64,000 nt of DNA from Myxococcales bacterium UBA5297 (GTDB lineage: Bacteria > Myxococcota > Myxococcia > Myxococcales > UBA5297), in assembly GCA_002408385.1 (NCBI GenBank), contig DHSB01000095.1:2564-66563 (forward strand), given 5' to 3'. Positions 24,142 through 32,979 of the stretch are shown one piece after another (the stretch's first letter is position 1; each line of letters begins with the position of its first letter). The translations under genes were made by a program, and so were the position numbers. Below the pieces are notes generated by a model that was not told the origin of the DNA, searched no databases, and was given only the letters and a program-made list of their open reading frames with translations.

Positions 24142-26709
24142 CTACCCGTCTTCTCCGTCCACCCGAGTCGCCAGCGCGGCGACCGCCCCCACGGCCACCA
24201 CGCCGATGGTCAGCACCGCCCCGAGCCTGACGACGAGCAGGGCGCCGGAGCCGAGCAGGCAGGCTCCCGCCGCGCCTACGGCCGCCAGCGCGAACAGGCT
24301 CCACTGTTCGCGGCCGGTGCGCGAGCTGCTGACGACCGCCAACAACGCCGGCGCCAGATAGAGGGCGGTCGAGAGGGGATCGGCGTCCAGCCCGGCGAGC
24401 GAGCCGGCGGCGAAGGTGAGGCCGCTCGCCAGCGCCGCCGCGAGCAGCGCGCCAAGAGCTCGACCCGGCCGGCGCTCGAGCGCCAGCGAGACGAGCGCCA
24501 TCGTGCCTATCAACAGGGCGAGCGCCTGCCAAAGCCGCTTCACCTGGCGCGCCTCGACCAGCTCGGTGACCACCGGCAGACCGCTCACCCGGAACGTGGT
24601 GCGCCCCTGGTCTGAGGCGACCGGATCGAGCAGGTCGGCGAACACCCCCTGCGCCCGGGCGAGGAAGGGCTCGGGGACCGCCTCGCCCGCGAGCTTCTCG
24701 GCGAGCCTGCGGCTGTGCCTCGCGAGCAGCAGGTCGCGTTGCCGCTCGAGCAGCGTGTCGGCGAGCTGGACGGCCGTCGCCTCGTCGAAGTCGGCCAGGC
24801 CTCGGGCGACCGTGATCAGCCGGTCGCGCGCCGTCTCACCCGAGGCGAGCGCCGGCTCGAGCCGGCTCCACTCCGCGTCCGAGGGCGCGTAGGGCGACTC
24901 GTCGGAGATGAGCCAGCGGTGGAGCCGCTCGTGGACGTCGCGCGAGAGGTTCTCGGCCAGGGTGCCGGCCGGCTGCTTCGTCGCCTCGGTGATGAGGGCT
25001 TCGAGGCGCCTCTCGGGCAGCGCGACGGAGTAGCGGCGGGCGAGCGCGGTCAGCCGCGCGGCTACCGAGCGCGAATCGGTCCCCTCGGACTCCGCGATGG
25101 CGCGCTCGATCGTCGCGACCAGCTCGCGCATCGGGCGCTTGGGCTGAGTCGGCACCCGCAGCATCACCATCCCCTCGTCGCGCCCGTCGCCGACCAGGCT
25201 GCGAACGTCGGGGCTGCCTTCGAGGAAGAACCACAGGCCGCCCAAGGACTCGCGCGACGGCGGAATCCGGTGGATCCCGGCGAAGCCGCCGCCCAGGTAG
25301 CCGAGCACCTGCGACACCGACTGCACGCTCGAGAAGGCGCCGGTCCCCTCGAGCAGATCGCTCAGGCGCATCACGCGCGCGGCGACGGCCGGATCGCGGA
25401 AGTCGCCGCGGACGTGGAGCTGCACGAAGTCCGGGCCTCCGAAGCGCCTGTCGAAGAACGCGAGCGCCTCTCCGACCGGCTCCTCCTTGCCGAACATCGC
25501 CTGCGGCGTGGTCCGCAGTTGCAGACCGGAGGCCGGCCAGGCGCAGAGCAGCAGGACCGCCGCGGCGAGCGCCAGGCCGTACTTGCGGGGCAGGCGGAGC
25601 GGCTCGTCGTCGGTCGCCGCGGGGATGGGCTCGAGGCACGCGGCCGACGGCGCGACGAAGAAGCAGCCGACGAAGAGGATCGCGACACAGCCGAGCGCCA
25701 GGCTCGCGCCGATGTGCGAGAAGACCCCGGGGACGACCAGCCAGACCGCCGCCGCGCCGACCGCGCCGGCCATCAGGGCGGCCGCGGTGCTGGATGGCAG
25801 CAGGCTGTCCGGGGCGGGCTCGGCGCCGGCGAGGCGCGCCTCCAGCCCGCGCGAGAAGGCCACCAGGCCGAGAGTGAGGACGATCAGCGCGACGGCGACG
25901 CTGCCCTGGGTGAGCCCCAGCCCGGTCCACTGCAACATGCCCAGCCAGACGACGAGGCTGGCGAGCGCGCCGGCGAGCACGATGGCCATGGCCGAGACGC
26001 GCTTGATCCCCAGGGCGAGCACGCCGAGGAGCAAGGCGATCATCGACGGGACGAGCCAGGGGAGCCGGCCGCCCACCTGCTGGCCTACCGAGGCGGTGAA
26101 GAAGGGGGCGCCGAAGAGGTAGGCCACGAGCGAGCCTCGCTCCTCGTCGACCACCTGCTGGATCCGTCGAGCGGCGGCCGCGGCGTCGGCCTTCGGGTCG
26201 AGCGCGAGCATGAGCGCGTAGGCCCGTTGGTCGCGGCTGACGAAGGTGCCGGGGACCTGCTGGTCGGCCTCTATCCGGCGCGCGAGGGCCGCCAGGCCCT
26301 CCTCATCGTCCGGGACCTCGGACAGGAAGAGGTGGTTGTTGATCGCGCCGTCCTCGCCCTCGCTCATCGAGTCGAGGTTGGCGATGCTGCGCACCCAAAC
26401 GACTCCGTCGGACTTGAGCTCGGCGAGCCGCCCGGTGATGCGCTGCAGGCGCCGCAGCCCCTCCGGCGTCAACGCCGCGCCGGGCTCCTCGAGCCCCACG
26501 ATGAGCGTGTCGAAGGCGCCAAAGCGCTCTGAGCTCTCGACCCAGAAGCGCACCGACTCCTCGTCGATGGGCAGGTGCTCGGTCGCCGAGGGGCTGAAGG
26601 TGATGCGCGAGGCGGCCAGCCCCGAGGCGACGAGCGCGACGGCGGTGAGCGCCAGCGCCACCGGTTTGCGGCGCGCAACGAACCCGAGAAAGCGGTTCCA
26701 TGCGGTCAT
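24142..26709 (-). CDS. MMPL/RND-superfamily transporter
   Basis: 855 residues. It has the duplicated RND layout: a first membrane helix (about 16-33, PVALALTAVALVASGLAASR), a periplasmic domain (about 40-220), a five-helix bundle (about 222-395), a second periplasmic domain (about 405-695) and a final helix bundle (about 705-850). The sequence SATEHLPIDEESVRFWVESS at the start of loop 1 resembles MMPL and hopanoid-transporter-like proteins. It probably moves a lipid or hydrophobic compound across the periplasm using the proton gradient. It is the last gene of the 30451-24142 cluster; a 296-base gap with repeats separates it from the lipoprotein gene, so cotranscription is likely but not sure. 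Confidence 0.8.
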   Translation of the reverse strand: MTAWNRFLGFVARRKPVALALTAVALVASGLAASRITFSPSATEHLPIDEESVRFWVESSERFGAFDTLIVGLEEPGAALTPEGLRRLQRITGRLAELKSDGVVWVRSIANLDSMSEGEDGAINNHLFLSEVPDDEEGLAALARRIEADQQVPGTFVSRDQRAYALMLALDPKADAAAAARRIQQVVDEERGSLVAYLFGAPFFTASVGQQVGGRLPWLVPSMIALLLGVLALGIKRVSAMAIVLAGALASLVVWLGMLQWTGLGLTQGSVAVALIVLTLGLVAFSRGLEARLAGAEPAPDSLLPSSTAAALMAGAVGAAAVWLVVPGVFSHIGASLALGCVAILFVGCFFVAPSAACLEPIPAATDDEPLRLPRKYGLALAAAVLLLCAWPASGLQLRTTPQAMFGKEEPVGEALAFFDRRFGGPDFVQLHVRGDFRDPAVAARVMRLSDLLEGTGAFSSVQSVSQVLGYLGGGFAGIHRIPPSRESLGGLWFFLEGSPDVRSLVGDGRDEGMVMLRVPTQPKRPMRELVATIERAIAESEGTDSRSVAARLTALARRYSVALPERRLEALITEATKQPAGTLAENLSRDVHERLHRWLISDESPYAPSDAEWSRLEPALASGETARDRLITVARGLADFDEATAVQLADTLLERQRDLLLARHSRRLAEKLAGEAVPEPFLARAQGVFADLLDPVASDQGRTTFRVSGLPVVTELVEARQVKRLWQALALLIGTMALVSLALERRPGRALGALLAAALASGLTFAAGSLAGLDADPLSTALYLAPALLAVVSSSRTGREQWSLFALAAVGAAGACLLGSGALLVVRLGAVLTIGVVAVGAVAALATRVDGEDG

Positions 26710-26733
26710 GGATTACCTCGCGACAAGTTGAGA

Positions 26734-26904
26734 GTCGGTAGGGGCGCATGGCAATGCGCCCGGCCTCAAATCGAGCACTCGCTTCGTCTCGCCACCGCGC
26801 GGACGGGGTTCGGCGGCAGGGCGCACCGACCCGGACGCATCGCCTGGTGGGCCGCATCGCAACGCGCCGGGCACGCAGTCGGTAGGGGCGCATGGCAATG
26901 CGCC
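26734..26904. repeat. dispersed repeat family B, two copies in tandem
   Basis: GTCGGTAGGGGCGCATGGCAATGCGCC occurs at 26734-26760 and again at 26878-26904. Both are followed by similar blocks with AATCGAGCAC and CGTCTCGCCACCGCGCGG. The core GGGCGCATNGCNATGCGCC is a dyad. It lies between the transporter and lipoprotein genes (26710-27005). Further copies are near 30640, 37515 and 41029. Confidence 0.8.
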
Positions 26905-27005
26905 AAATCGAGCACGCGCCTCGTCTCGCCACCGCGCGGGATGGCCTTCGAGAAAGCCGCCTTCCCGCCAGCAACGGGAAGGGGTTCGGGAGTAGGGCCC
27001 ATCGC

Positions 27006-27908
27006 CTACTTCGGTGCCCCGGCGAACAGGTCGAGGAAGTCTGCCGCCAGCTCTTCGCAGCCGTAGCTCGGCCCGACGCAGCGCAGCTCGTACTTGTTGC
27101 AGTCCTCGCCCGAGGTGATGGGCGCCACCATCTTGAGCAGCGGGTTGTTCGCGTCGAGCGCCTCTTCGTGGATGGTGAAACCGAGCTCGCCCTGGATCCA
27201 GACGCTGTCCTCCGACAGCCGGCTCTTGCCGAGCTCCCAGATCGCCCGGCGCACCATGTAGCGCTCGCCCTCGGGCGAGACGATGAACATGGTGACGCCC
27301 GGGTGGCCGTCGCCGTCATCGTCGCGCACCCGCGAATCGACGGGGTCGCCCGGCTTCTGCGGCGCCTTGGGCAGCGGGTCGTTCAGCGGGTCTGCCAGCG
27401 CGCCGAGCCCCCAGAGCCAGACGACGTCCTTGGCCGCCAGGCCCCCGTCGACTATCGGCAGGCGGACCGGCCTGTCGTGGAGGACCTTCTTGAGCTTGGC
27501 GGGAACCCGCGTCTCGCCCAGCTCGATGGCGCCGCTGCCGGTGATGATGGAGGTCACCTGCTCGCAGAAGCGCAGCTCGAGTGCGCTCTTGTCCTCCGAC
27601 AGCTCGGCGATGAAGAGGTCGGTCAGGTTGAAGTCCCAGTCCTCGCCCAACGGCGCGATGCTGCCGCGCTGCACCAAGCGCACGGCCCACCGGCCTTGCA
27701 GCAGTCCCATGCACGAGGCGTCGCCGACGTCGATCTGGCGGCCGGTCGGCTCGCCGTCCTGCTTCTCGCGGGCGGCGCAGGTCGCCGGCGGCGGGGTCGG
27801 CGGCGGGGACGGGTAGAGCTCTTCGAGACGGGCCGCGCCGTCCGACTGCCAGCCGCAGCCGGGCACGAGCAGCGCCGCCGAAAGCACGGCGAGGATGGCT
27901 CTCTTCAT
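27006..27908 (-). CDS. outer-membrane lipoprotein of the export cluster
   Basis: 300 residues from ATG 27908 (GGAGGAACC before it). Lipobox LVPGC places the lipidated cysteine at 18. A proline-rich linker (PSPPPTPPPAT) follows, then a mixed beta region with regular DVGDASCMGLLQGRWAVRLV, a DDDGDGHPGVTMF segment (metal-loop like) and a C-terminal YELRCVGPSYGCEELAADF with paired cysteines. I do not recognise a named family. It lies between the DUF1302-like barrel gene (78 bases upstream) and the MMPL transporter, and may be an accessory to export. Confidence 0.65.
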   Translation of the reverse strand: MKRAILAVLSAALLVPGCGWQSDGAARLEELYPSPPPTPPPATCAAREKQDGEPTGRQIDVGDASCMGLLQGRWAVRLVQRGSIAPLGEDWDFNLTDLFIAELSEDKSALELRFCEQVTSIITGSGAIELGETRVPAKLKKVLHDRPVRLPIVDGGLAAKDVVWLWGLGALADPLNDPLPKAPQKPGDPVDSRVRDDDGDGHPGVTMFIVSPEGERYMVRRAIWELGKSRLSEDSVWIQGELGFTIHEEALDANNPLLKMVAPITSGEDCNKYELRCVGPSYGCEELAADFLDLFAGAPK

Positions 27909-27985
27909 CGGTTCCTCCGTCGGAGCAGGCCCTCGACCGCACCGCGACCCGAGCGCGGGCGAGGAGGGGCGTCGCTCGCCTGCTG

Positions 27986-29494
27986 TCACCAGTTCACGCG
28001 GGTCTTGAAGAAGGCCACGCTGCGCCCGGCGGCCTTCTGGCCGAACTTGCTGCGCGAGGCGTAGTCGAGCGGGTCTTCGGGCCGGGTGCTGCCGCCAAAG
28101 ACGAAGGCCCCGAGCGTCACCTCGACCGCGGGCACGGCGACCCAGGTCAGCGTCGGGTTGAGCGCCGAGGAGCCGTCGGTCAGGTCGTAGACGGACGACA
28201 GCCGCAGCCTCAGCTCGTCCTTCAGGAACTTCAGCTCCGGGGCCACCACCGCGTAGTCGTGCAGGCCAAAGACGTCGTTGAACTCGTCGAAGAAGCCGTG
28301 CACCCACATCGCGTTGAGGTACAGCCAGGAGGTGAAGGTGTAGTCGAACCCCAGGGTGGCCTTGATGAAGGGCTCGCTCGGCACGTTGACGCTCGCCATC
28401 TCGAGCAGCCTGTTGCCGCCCTGGTAGGCGCGCAGCCCGAAGACGATCTCCTCGGGGAAGATGAGCGCGAACTCGCCGACGATGCCCAGGCCGAAGAGCC
28501 AGTCGGCGTTGTAGCTGAAGTCGAGGCCGGCCACCTGCATCCGCGGGTAGGTCACCTCGGCGACGTAGCGCACGTCCATCTTGCCCGGCTCCTGCGAGGA
28601 CTCGACGAAGGCCGCCGCGGTGTAGGCGACCGGGAAGCCGAAGCGCCCGTAGTAGTAGCTGAGCGTCAGGTCGAGGTTGCCGAGCTGCAGCTTGGCGCGC
28701 AGCGCGGCCTGGGACTCGGCGATGCCGCGGCCGACGCCGAAGGTGCGCACCTCCGGGTCCCCGAAGTTGAGGGCGCAGGGGTTGACCGCGCCGAAAAGAT
28801 CGGCGAGCGCCTGGGCATCGGCCCGGTCGCGCAGCGGGGGCGCGGGCGCGGCGATCAGGCAGCCGGCCGCGTCGCGCTCGACCCCGAAGCCGAGCGGCGC
28901 CGAGTCGGGGAGCTGCGAGGGCTTGAAGACCGGGACCCAGACCGCGGTGAGCGTCAGCCAGTCCGACGGGTAGACGTCGACCTGGAGCATCTGGTTGGGC
29001 ACCTTGCGCGAGTAGTCGACCGGATCGGAGAAGTCGCGCGAGCTCAGGTTGTCGGTCGGGTTGAACATGTCCGCCGAGCCCCAGGTCTGGACCATCCGCC
29101 CGATTTTCAGATCGATCGCCGGGTGCGGCACCCCGCGCACGGCGACGAAGGCCTCGTCGACCTGGACGCTGAAGGGGTCGAGCCGGTCGCGGCTGGTCGT
29201 CTCGGAGAGCCGGGTCGCCTCGTTGAAGCCGAAGTAGCGCAGCCGCGCGTCGAGCACCGCGATGGCCTTCTCGGACGGCGTCACCTCGAGCCGCAGGTCG
29301 AGGTCGTTGCGGTTCATCGCGAAGTTGTAGCCGTCGCCCGGCGCCGCGCCCCGGTAGTCCTCGACGTTGAAGCGCACGTCGGCCGAGGCCGCGCCCGACA
29401 GGCTCACCTGGTCCTGCCACCCCGCGGCGAAGGCGGGCGAGGCGAGGGCGCAGAGGGCGCCCAGCAGCAGGATCTCCCGCGCGTTTCGAGTCAT
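27986..29494 (-). CDS. outer-membrane beta-barrel protein (DUF1302-like)
   Basis: 502 residues from ATG 29494 with an N-terminal signal peptide (AREILLLGALCALASPAFA). Alternating hydrophobic/polar strands run throughout (VLDARLRYFGFNEATR, LDLTLSYYYGRFGFPVAYTA, PFIKATLGFDYTFTSWLYLN). The motif QTWGSADMFNPTDNLSSRDF (strand then periplasmic turn) is characteristic of DUF1302 outer-membrane proteins. The C-terminus ends in NW, preceded by alternating FKTRV, as barrel proteins do. DUF1302 proteins commonly pair with LolA-like (DUF1329-type) proteins and MMPL pumps in lipid or polyester-related export. Confidence 0.8.
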   Translation of the reverse strand: MTRNAREILLLGALCALASPAFAAGWQDQVSLSGAASADVRFNVEDYRGAAPGDGYNFAMNRNDLDLRLEVTPSEKAIAVLDARLRYFGFNEATRLSETTSRDRLDPFSVQVDEAFVAVRGVPHPAIDLKIGRMVQTWGSADMFNPTDNLSSRDFSDPVDYSRKVPNQMLQVDVYPSDWLTLTAVWVPVFKPSQLPDSAPLGFGVERDAAGCLIAAPAPPLRDRADAQALADLFGAVNPCALNFGDPEVRTFGVGRGIAESQAALRAKLQLGNLDLTLSYYYGRFGFPVAYTAAAFVESSQEPGKMDVRYVAEVTYPRMQVAGLDFSYNADWLFGLGIVGEFALIFPEEIVFGLRAYQGGNRLLEMASVNVPSEPFIKATLGFDYTFTSWLYLNAMWVHGFFDEFNDVFGLHDYAVVAPELKFLKDELRLRLSSVYDLTDGSSALNPTLTWVAVPAVEVTLGAFVFGGSTRPEDPLDYASRSKFGQKAAGRSVAFFKTRVNW

Positions 29495-29584
29495 GGTTGC
29501 TCCGTCGGGCCGACGGCGCGCGCAGGCGCGGTCAGCCATCAAGCGGTTGCGGAATGGGCGGGCGCGCCGGGCGCACAGGCGCCG

Positions 29585-30451
29585 CTATTTGCCCCACTGG
29601 AGCTGGCGGACCGTGAAGAGCTTGTCGGAGAGGCCCTGATTGACCTTGAAGGTGCGCACCAGCAGCTCGGTGCGGTGCCCGGTGCGCGGGTCGCTGACGA
29701 TGACGTTCTTGTAGCGCGTCGCCCCGGCGCCGAAGTCGGTCAGCTCGCTGTTGAGGAACTGCTTCACCTTCTCGCCGGCGCGGTTGTAGTAGTGCGACTC
29801 CTGCTGTGAGAAGTGCCCCTTGGCGACGCGGTGGACGACCTTCGCGTAGTCGGTCTCCTGACCGGCCTTGGGCGTCAGCGCGAGCCACCACGAGGAGTCG
29901 TCCTCCTTCTCGAGCACGACCTGCCAGCCCTTCACCCAGCTCACGTTGGCCATGTCCTCGCTGCTCAGGTCCGACCCGGCGAGGCTCTGGTTCATGTTCG
30001 CCGCGGCGACCCGGCGCACCTTCTTGTAGCCGGGCAGGTAGACGTAGACGCTGCTGGCGCTCTCGACGAGGGTAGACATCCCCTTCAGCTCGCCCGAGGT
30101 GAACTCGACCAGGCGCTTCATGTCGCCCTTCTGATGGATGGTGAAGTCGTAGGACTTGCGGGAGCCCGCTGAGTCGACGACGGTCAGGGTCAGCTCCATC
30201 AGTTGGTCGGCATAGCCGTTGTTGCGCTCCTCCATGCGCGCGAGGATCTCGCTCGCGGTCAGCTTCGCGGCGGGAGCGGCTGCCGGTGCAGCGGCCGGAG
30301 CCGGTGCAGCGGCCGGAGCCGGCGTCGGAGCAGCGGCGGGAGCCGGCGTCGGTTCTGCCGCGGCGGGCGCGCTCTCCTCGGCAAACGCGGGCGCGCCCAG
30401 GCCGAAGAGGGTGAGGGCTGGGACGAAGAGTGCTCGGGCCCAGAAAGTCAT
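29585..30451 (-). CDS. LolA-like outer-membrane lipoprotein-sorting protein
   Basis: 288 residues from ATG 30451 (GGAGACAACAG upstream). Signal peptide (about 1-24), an Ala/Pro linker of PAPAAA units (about 28-62), then the folded part: ASEILARMEERNNGYADQLM, VESASSVYVYLPGYKKVRRV and LAGSDLSSEDMANVSWVKGW. These match outer-membrane lipoprotein-sorting/LolA-LppX family proteins that bind a hydrophobic ligand in the periplasm. It is the first gene of the export cluster, with a palindromic site upstream. It likely ferries the cargo of the MMPL pump between membranes. Confidence 0.8.
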   Translation of the reverse strand: MTFWARALFVPALTLFGLGAPAFAEESAPAAAEPTPAPAAAPTPAPAAAPAPAAAPAAAPAAKLTASEILARMEERNNGYADQLMELTLTVVDSAGSRKSYDFTIHQKGDMKRLVEFTSGELKGMSTLVESASSVYVYLPGYKKVRRVAAANMNQSLAGSDLSSEDMANVSWVKGWQVVLEKEDDSSWWLALTPKAGQETDYAKVVHRVAKGHFSQQESHYYNRAGEKVKQFLNSELTDFGAGATRYKNVIVSDPRTGHRTELLVRTFKVNQGLSDKLFTVRQLQWGK

Positions 30452-30477
30452 CTGTTGTCTCCTGTCGGCCAGTGATC

Positions 30478-30492
30478 GAACGGGTCCCGTTC
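30478..30492. promoter_or_regulatory. palindromic operator candidate upstream of the export cluster
   Basis: GAACGGG-T-CCCGTTC, a perfect 7-1-7 dyad 27 bases before the LolA-like gene start. Size and symmetry resemble TetR-family operators. No regulator gene is next to it. Confidence 0.5.
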
Positions 30493-30983
30493 TATCCGAA
30501 AACAGAGCAGGCGAGCAGATACTGTTTCGTCGGCCCGGCGACCGGGCAGGCAAAGGCAGCTCTGCGGGGGTCGATTCGGCGCCGCGAGCCCCGGTGTGCG
30601 CCCGGTCCCCGAGCGCACGTGTGGACCGGCCTCGGGCGGGAGGGGCGCATCGCAACGAATCGCCTGCGGGGCCGTAGCGCGAGCTCGAGGGACACCGCAG
30701 GCCGAAGTCTGTGAGCAAAGCCGAAGGCGAGCCGGAGCGGGATACCGGTGTCTTGCTCCACTTGGTGCGCGGAGGAAGTGGGCAACGGAGAGGCCGCGGA
30801 GTGCGGTGGCCCCGCCCCCTCCCCTCCCAGACAGCGCGCTGGCCAGAGCGCTCTTGTCGATCACCGAGGGCGCGCTCGGGAGGGCGACCGCGTGTGCCGG
30901 GGCGGGGTCTCTTGTCGCTTGTTCAGCACCGCTCGCAAGCCGCCGACGCGCCCTGCGGTTCCGCCCTTCCCACAGCGCAGAAG

Positions 30984-31109
30984 CTTGTCGGACGCAGCCA
31001 AGACCTTGTCGGACGGCCGCGACACCTTGTCCGACGAAAAAATGCCCTTGCTAGGCGGCTTTGCGGGCTTGTCCGAGACAACTCATAGGCTAATCGGACG
31101 GCGACGAGG
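30984..31109 (+). repeat. 21-bp tandem array, forward (six degenerate units)
   Basis: Units of exactly 21 bases start at 30984, 31005, 31026, 31047, 31068 and 31089, each opening with a form of CTTGTCGGAC. Read on the plus strand they give the heptads LSDAAKT, LSDGRDT, LSDEKMP, LLGGFAG, LSETTHR, LIGRRRG. Whether this is translated is not clear. The unit is the reverse complement of the units in the array at 31165. Confidence 0.8.
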
Positions 31110-31164
31110 GCATGGCGGACAAGAAGATGGCGTTATTACGCATGGTTGGCGGCTTGCCGGGCGG

Positions 31165-31332
31165 TCCGACAAGGTATCGCCGTGCTCCGACAAGCCCTTG
31201 CCGAGCTCCGACAAGCCCTCGCCATGCTCCGACAAGCCCTCGCCGAGCTTTGACAAGCCCTTGCCGAGCTTTGACAAGCCCTCGCCGAGCTTTGACAAGC
31301 CCTCGCCGCACTCCGACAAGCTCGCGGGGTCA
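31165..31332 (-). repeat. 21-bp tandem array, reverse (eight units)
   Basis: TCCGACAAG or TTTGACAAG recurs at 31165, 31186, 31207, 31228, 31249, 31270, 31291 and 31312, an exact 21-base period. The minus-strand frame gives heptads LSECGEG, LSKLGEG, LSKLGKG, LSKLGEG, LSEHGEG, LSELGKG, LSEHGDT, LSDRPAS. All frames are open because the period is a multiple of three. An open frame 31083-31544 on the minus strand covers it, but start and flanks are not convincing as a gene. Confidence 0.85.
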
Positions 31333-31402
31333 CGCGGCAAATGCAGCGCCAGTGCTTCCTTAGATAAGTCAACGGGTTGTGGGGCGAGCATCCCGCCCTC
31401 AA

Positions 31403-31431
31403 ACCCCCCTTCCGCTTTGCGTGAGGGGGGC
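31403..31431. terminator. possible hairpin terminator
   Basis: CCCCCC ... GGGGGG around TTCCGCTTTGCGTGA, followed by CTTTCCT on the plus strand. No gene of known direction ends here, so the role is uncertain. Confidence 0.3.
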
Positions 31432-31454
31432 TTTCCTGCTCCCGGCGCTGAAGG

Positions 31455-31540
31455 AGGTGTCGGAAAATCTCCTGCGTATCGCGCGAGGGGGGGAGGGCCG
31501 CCGTCCCGGCGGCCTGCGTGCGCGGACGAAGAAGAGGCGC
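31455..31540. repeat. dispersed repeat family C, copy 3
   Basis: GGTGTCGGAAAATCTCCTGC, GTATCGCGCGAGG, GGCCGCCGTCCCGGCGGCCT, GCGTGCGCGGACGAAGAAGAGG, the same block order as the copy at 17085. The 30493-31670 region holds this, the two 21-bp arrays and a partial family B copy at about 30640, but no gene I can support. Confidence 0.55.
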
Positions 31541-31670
31541 TCAAAGCAAGGCTTCAGCAAGGAGCTCTCGACGAATCTTGAGACGCAGCAGGGCAGCTCA
31601 GCGGTGCGAATGACGCGGGCCTGTGCCGGGAGGGCGGCGGTCCCGTTTCGACCTTCCACCGCAACGAGGC

Positions 31671-32540
31671 TCACAGCGCGTCGCCGAGGACCGAGTCCGC
31701 TCCTGCGCCCTGCGCGATCCCGAGCTCGGGGACCACGATGCCCGACGGCTTCTTGCCGCCACCCAGCCGGAGCGCTACGCGCTCGTCCTCGCCCGTCGCG
31801 TCGCGCGCGATTCGCTGCAGCTTGGCGACGACGCGGTCGGCGAGGGTCTTCGTCGCCTCGTCGGCCGACTTGCGCAGCAGCTCTTCGTAGGCGCCCGAGG
31901 CGCCGATGGGCAGGTGCTTGCGCGTGAAGCCGACCCGCTCCTGGACGGTGAAGAGGATGGTTCCGGTGCGCACGTCGAAGAGCGAAGCCTGCAGCAGGCC
32001 CTCGGCGGCCAAGGTACGCGACGGCGACAGCAGCCCGCCGATCACCGTGATCCACAAGGTCGACCAGCCGTTGGCATGCGAGCGGTCCTCGAAGTCCTCG
32101 GTGTAGAGCAGCAGGTACGGGGTCCGATACCGCGCGGCGAGCTCGCGCAGGCCCTCGATGCCCGCGCCCGAGGGCATGCGGGTGACGACGTCGGTCGTGA
32201 CCGAGACGAGCTTCGTTCCCTCGAGCGCCTCGCCGAGGGCGCGGGTGGCGGCGAAGCCTGTCTCGATGCGCGCCGGCGCGTGCGGCTGGAAGGGTTCGGC
32301 GAGCGCGGCGACGCCGACACGCGCCGGCAACTCGAGCGCTATCGGCGCGTCGAGGATGCGGGCGATGTCCGCCTCGGTCAGCCCGCTGCTGCCGCGCGGG
32401 GCGAACAGGGACCGATCGAGCGGCTGCGGCGCGGCCCCCTCCGCGGTCGGCTCATAGGAGGGGTGCGGCGCCATGCTGCGGCCCGCGGCGCAGGCGGTGG
32501 CGAAGAGGGCGAGAGCGGCAATCGACAGGTGGCGGATCAT
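31671..32540 (-). CDS. lipoprotein of the sigma-factor operon
   Basis: 289 residues from ATG 32540 (GGGAGGAACC). Lipobox FATAC gives lipidated C17. The folded part has LELPARVGVAALAEPFQPHA, TKLVSVTTDVVTRMPSGAGI, YRTPYLLLYTEDFEDRS and QASLFDVRTGTILFTVQERV. The last segment resembles the beta-strands of CsgG/TolB-N-like lipoproteins that assess or form envelope complexes. It is the last gene of the ECF-sigma operon and ends before the repeat-rich gap. Family not certain. Confidence 0.65.
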   Translation of the reverse strand: MIRHLSIAALALFATACAAGRSMAPHPSYEPTAEGAAPQPLDRSLFAPRGSSGLTEADIARILDAPIALELPARVGVAALAEPFQPHAPARIETGFAATRALGEALEGTKLVSVTTDVVTRMPSGAGIEGLRELAARYRTPYLLLYTEDFEDRSHANGWSTLWITVIGGLLSPSRTLAAEGLLQASLFDVRTGTILFTVQERVGFTRKHLPIGASGAYEELLRKSADEATKTLADRVVAKLQRIARDATGEDERVALRLGGGKKPSGIVVPELGIAQGAGADSVLGDAL

Positions 32541-32613
32541 GGTTCCTCCCGGCAGTCGGCGAAGGGCCCGGCGCGCCTTCGCCCATCTGCCAGAACCACG
32601 ATCGAGTGCGTCG

Positions 32614-32979
32614 CTACTTACAGTCGCCGCATCCCTCGCGCGCCGAGCGGCAGTCGTCCTTCGCCGCGAGGCAGCGGTTCGCGTAGTCGGAGCTGCCCTC
32701 GTGCCTCTGGGCGATGGCGCAGATCCGGGCGCCGGCCGCGCAGATGAGCTTGGAGAGCCGGCAGACCTCCTCGCAGGCCTCCAGGCCCTGAAGCTGGGCG
32801 AGCTCTGCCTTGCGCAGCTCGAGCTCGGTGGCCGCCTCCCACATTTCGCGGTCGGCGACCGGGCCCGTGATCTGCTCGGGGCCCGGACCCGGGGCGGGCG
32901 CGGTGCGCGCGGCGCAGGCCGCGAGCGCCGAGAGGCACGCCACCGCGAGGGCAAATCGGACGGCTCGAGCCGCGTTCAT
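32614..32979 (-). CDS. small cysteine-rich lipoprotein
   Basis: 121 residues. Lipobox SALAAC with C22. The mature part is helical with paired cysteines (ACEEVCRLSKLIC, ARICAIAQ, RCLAAKDDC, EGCGDC), compatible with disulfides in the periplasm. The motif EVCRLSKLICxAxxxICxIA is typical of uncharacterised lipoproteins of Myxococcota. Its start overlaps the end of the upstream gene by 4 bases (ATGA), so it is translationally coupled within the sigma operon. Confidence 0.7.
   Translation of the reverse strand: MNAARAVRFALAVACLSALAACAARTAPAPGPGPEQITGPVADREMWEAATELELRKAELAQLQGLEACEEVCRLSKLICAAGARICAIAQRHEGSSDYANRCLAAKDDCRSAREGCGDCK

Noticed and set aside
30984-31332. CRISPR array
   Set aside because: Units are contiguous 21-mers with no unique spacers, and no cas gene is in the window.
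31083-31581. Open frames on both strands over the 21-bp arrays
   Set aside because: A period that is a multiple of three keeps every frame open; no start, ribosome site or flanking domain supports a gene on either strand.
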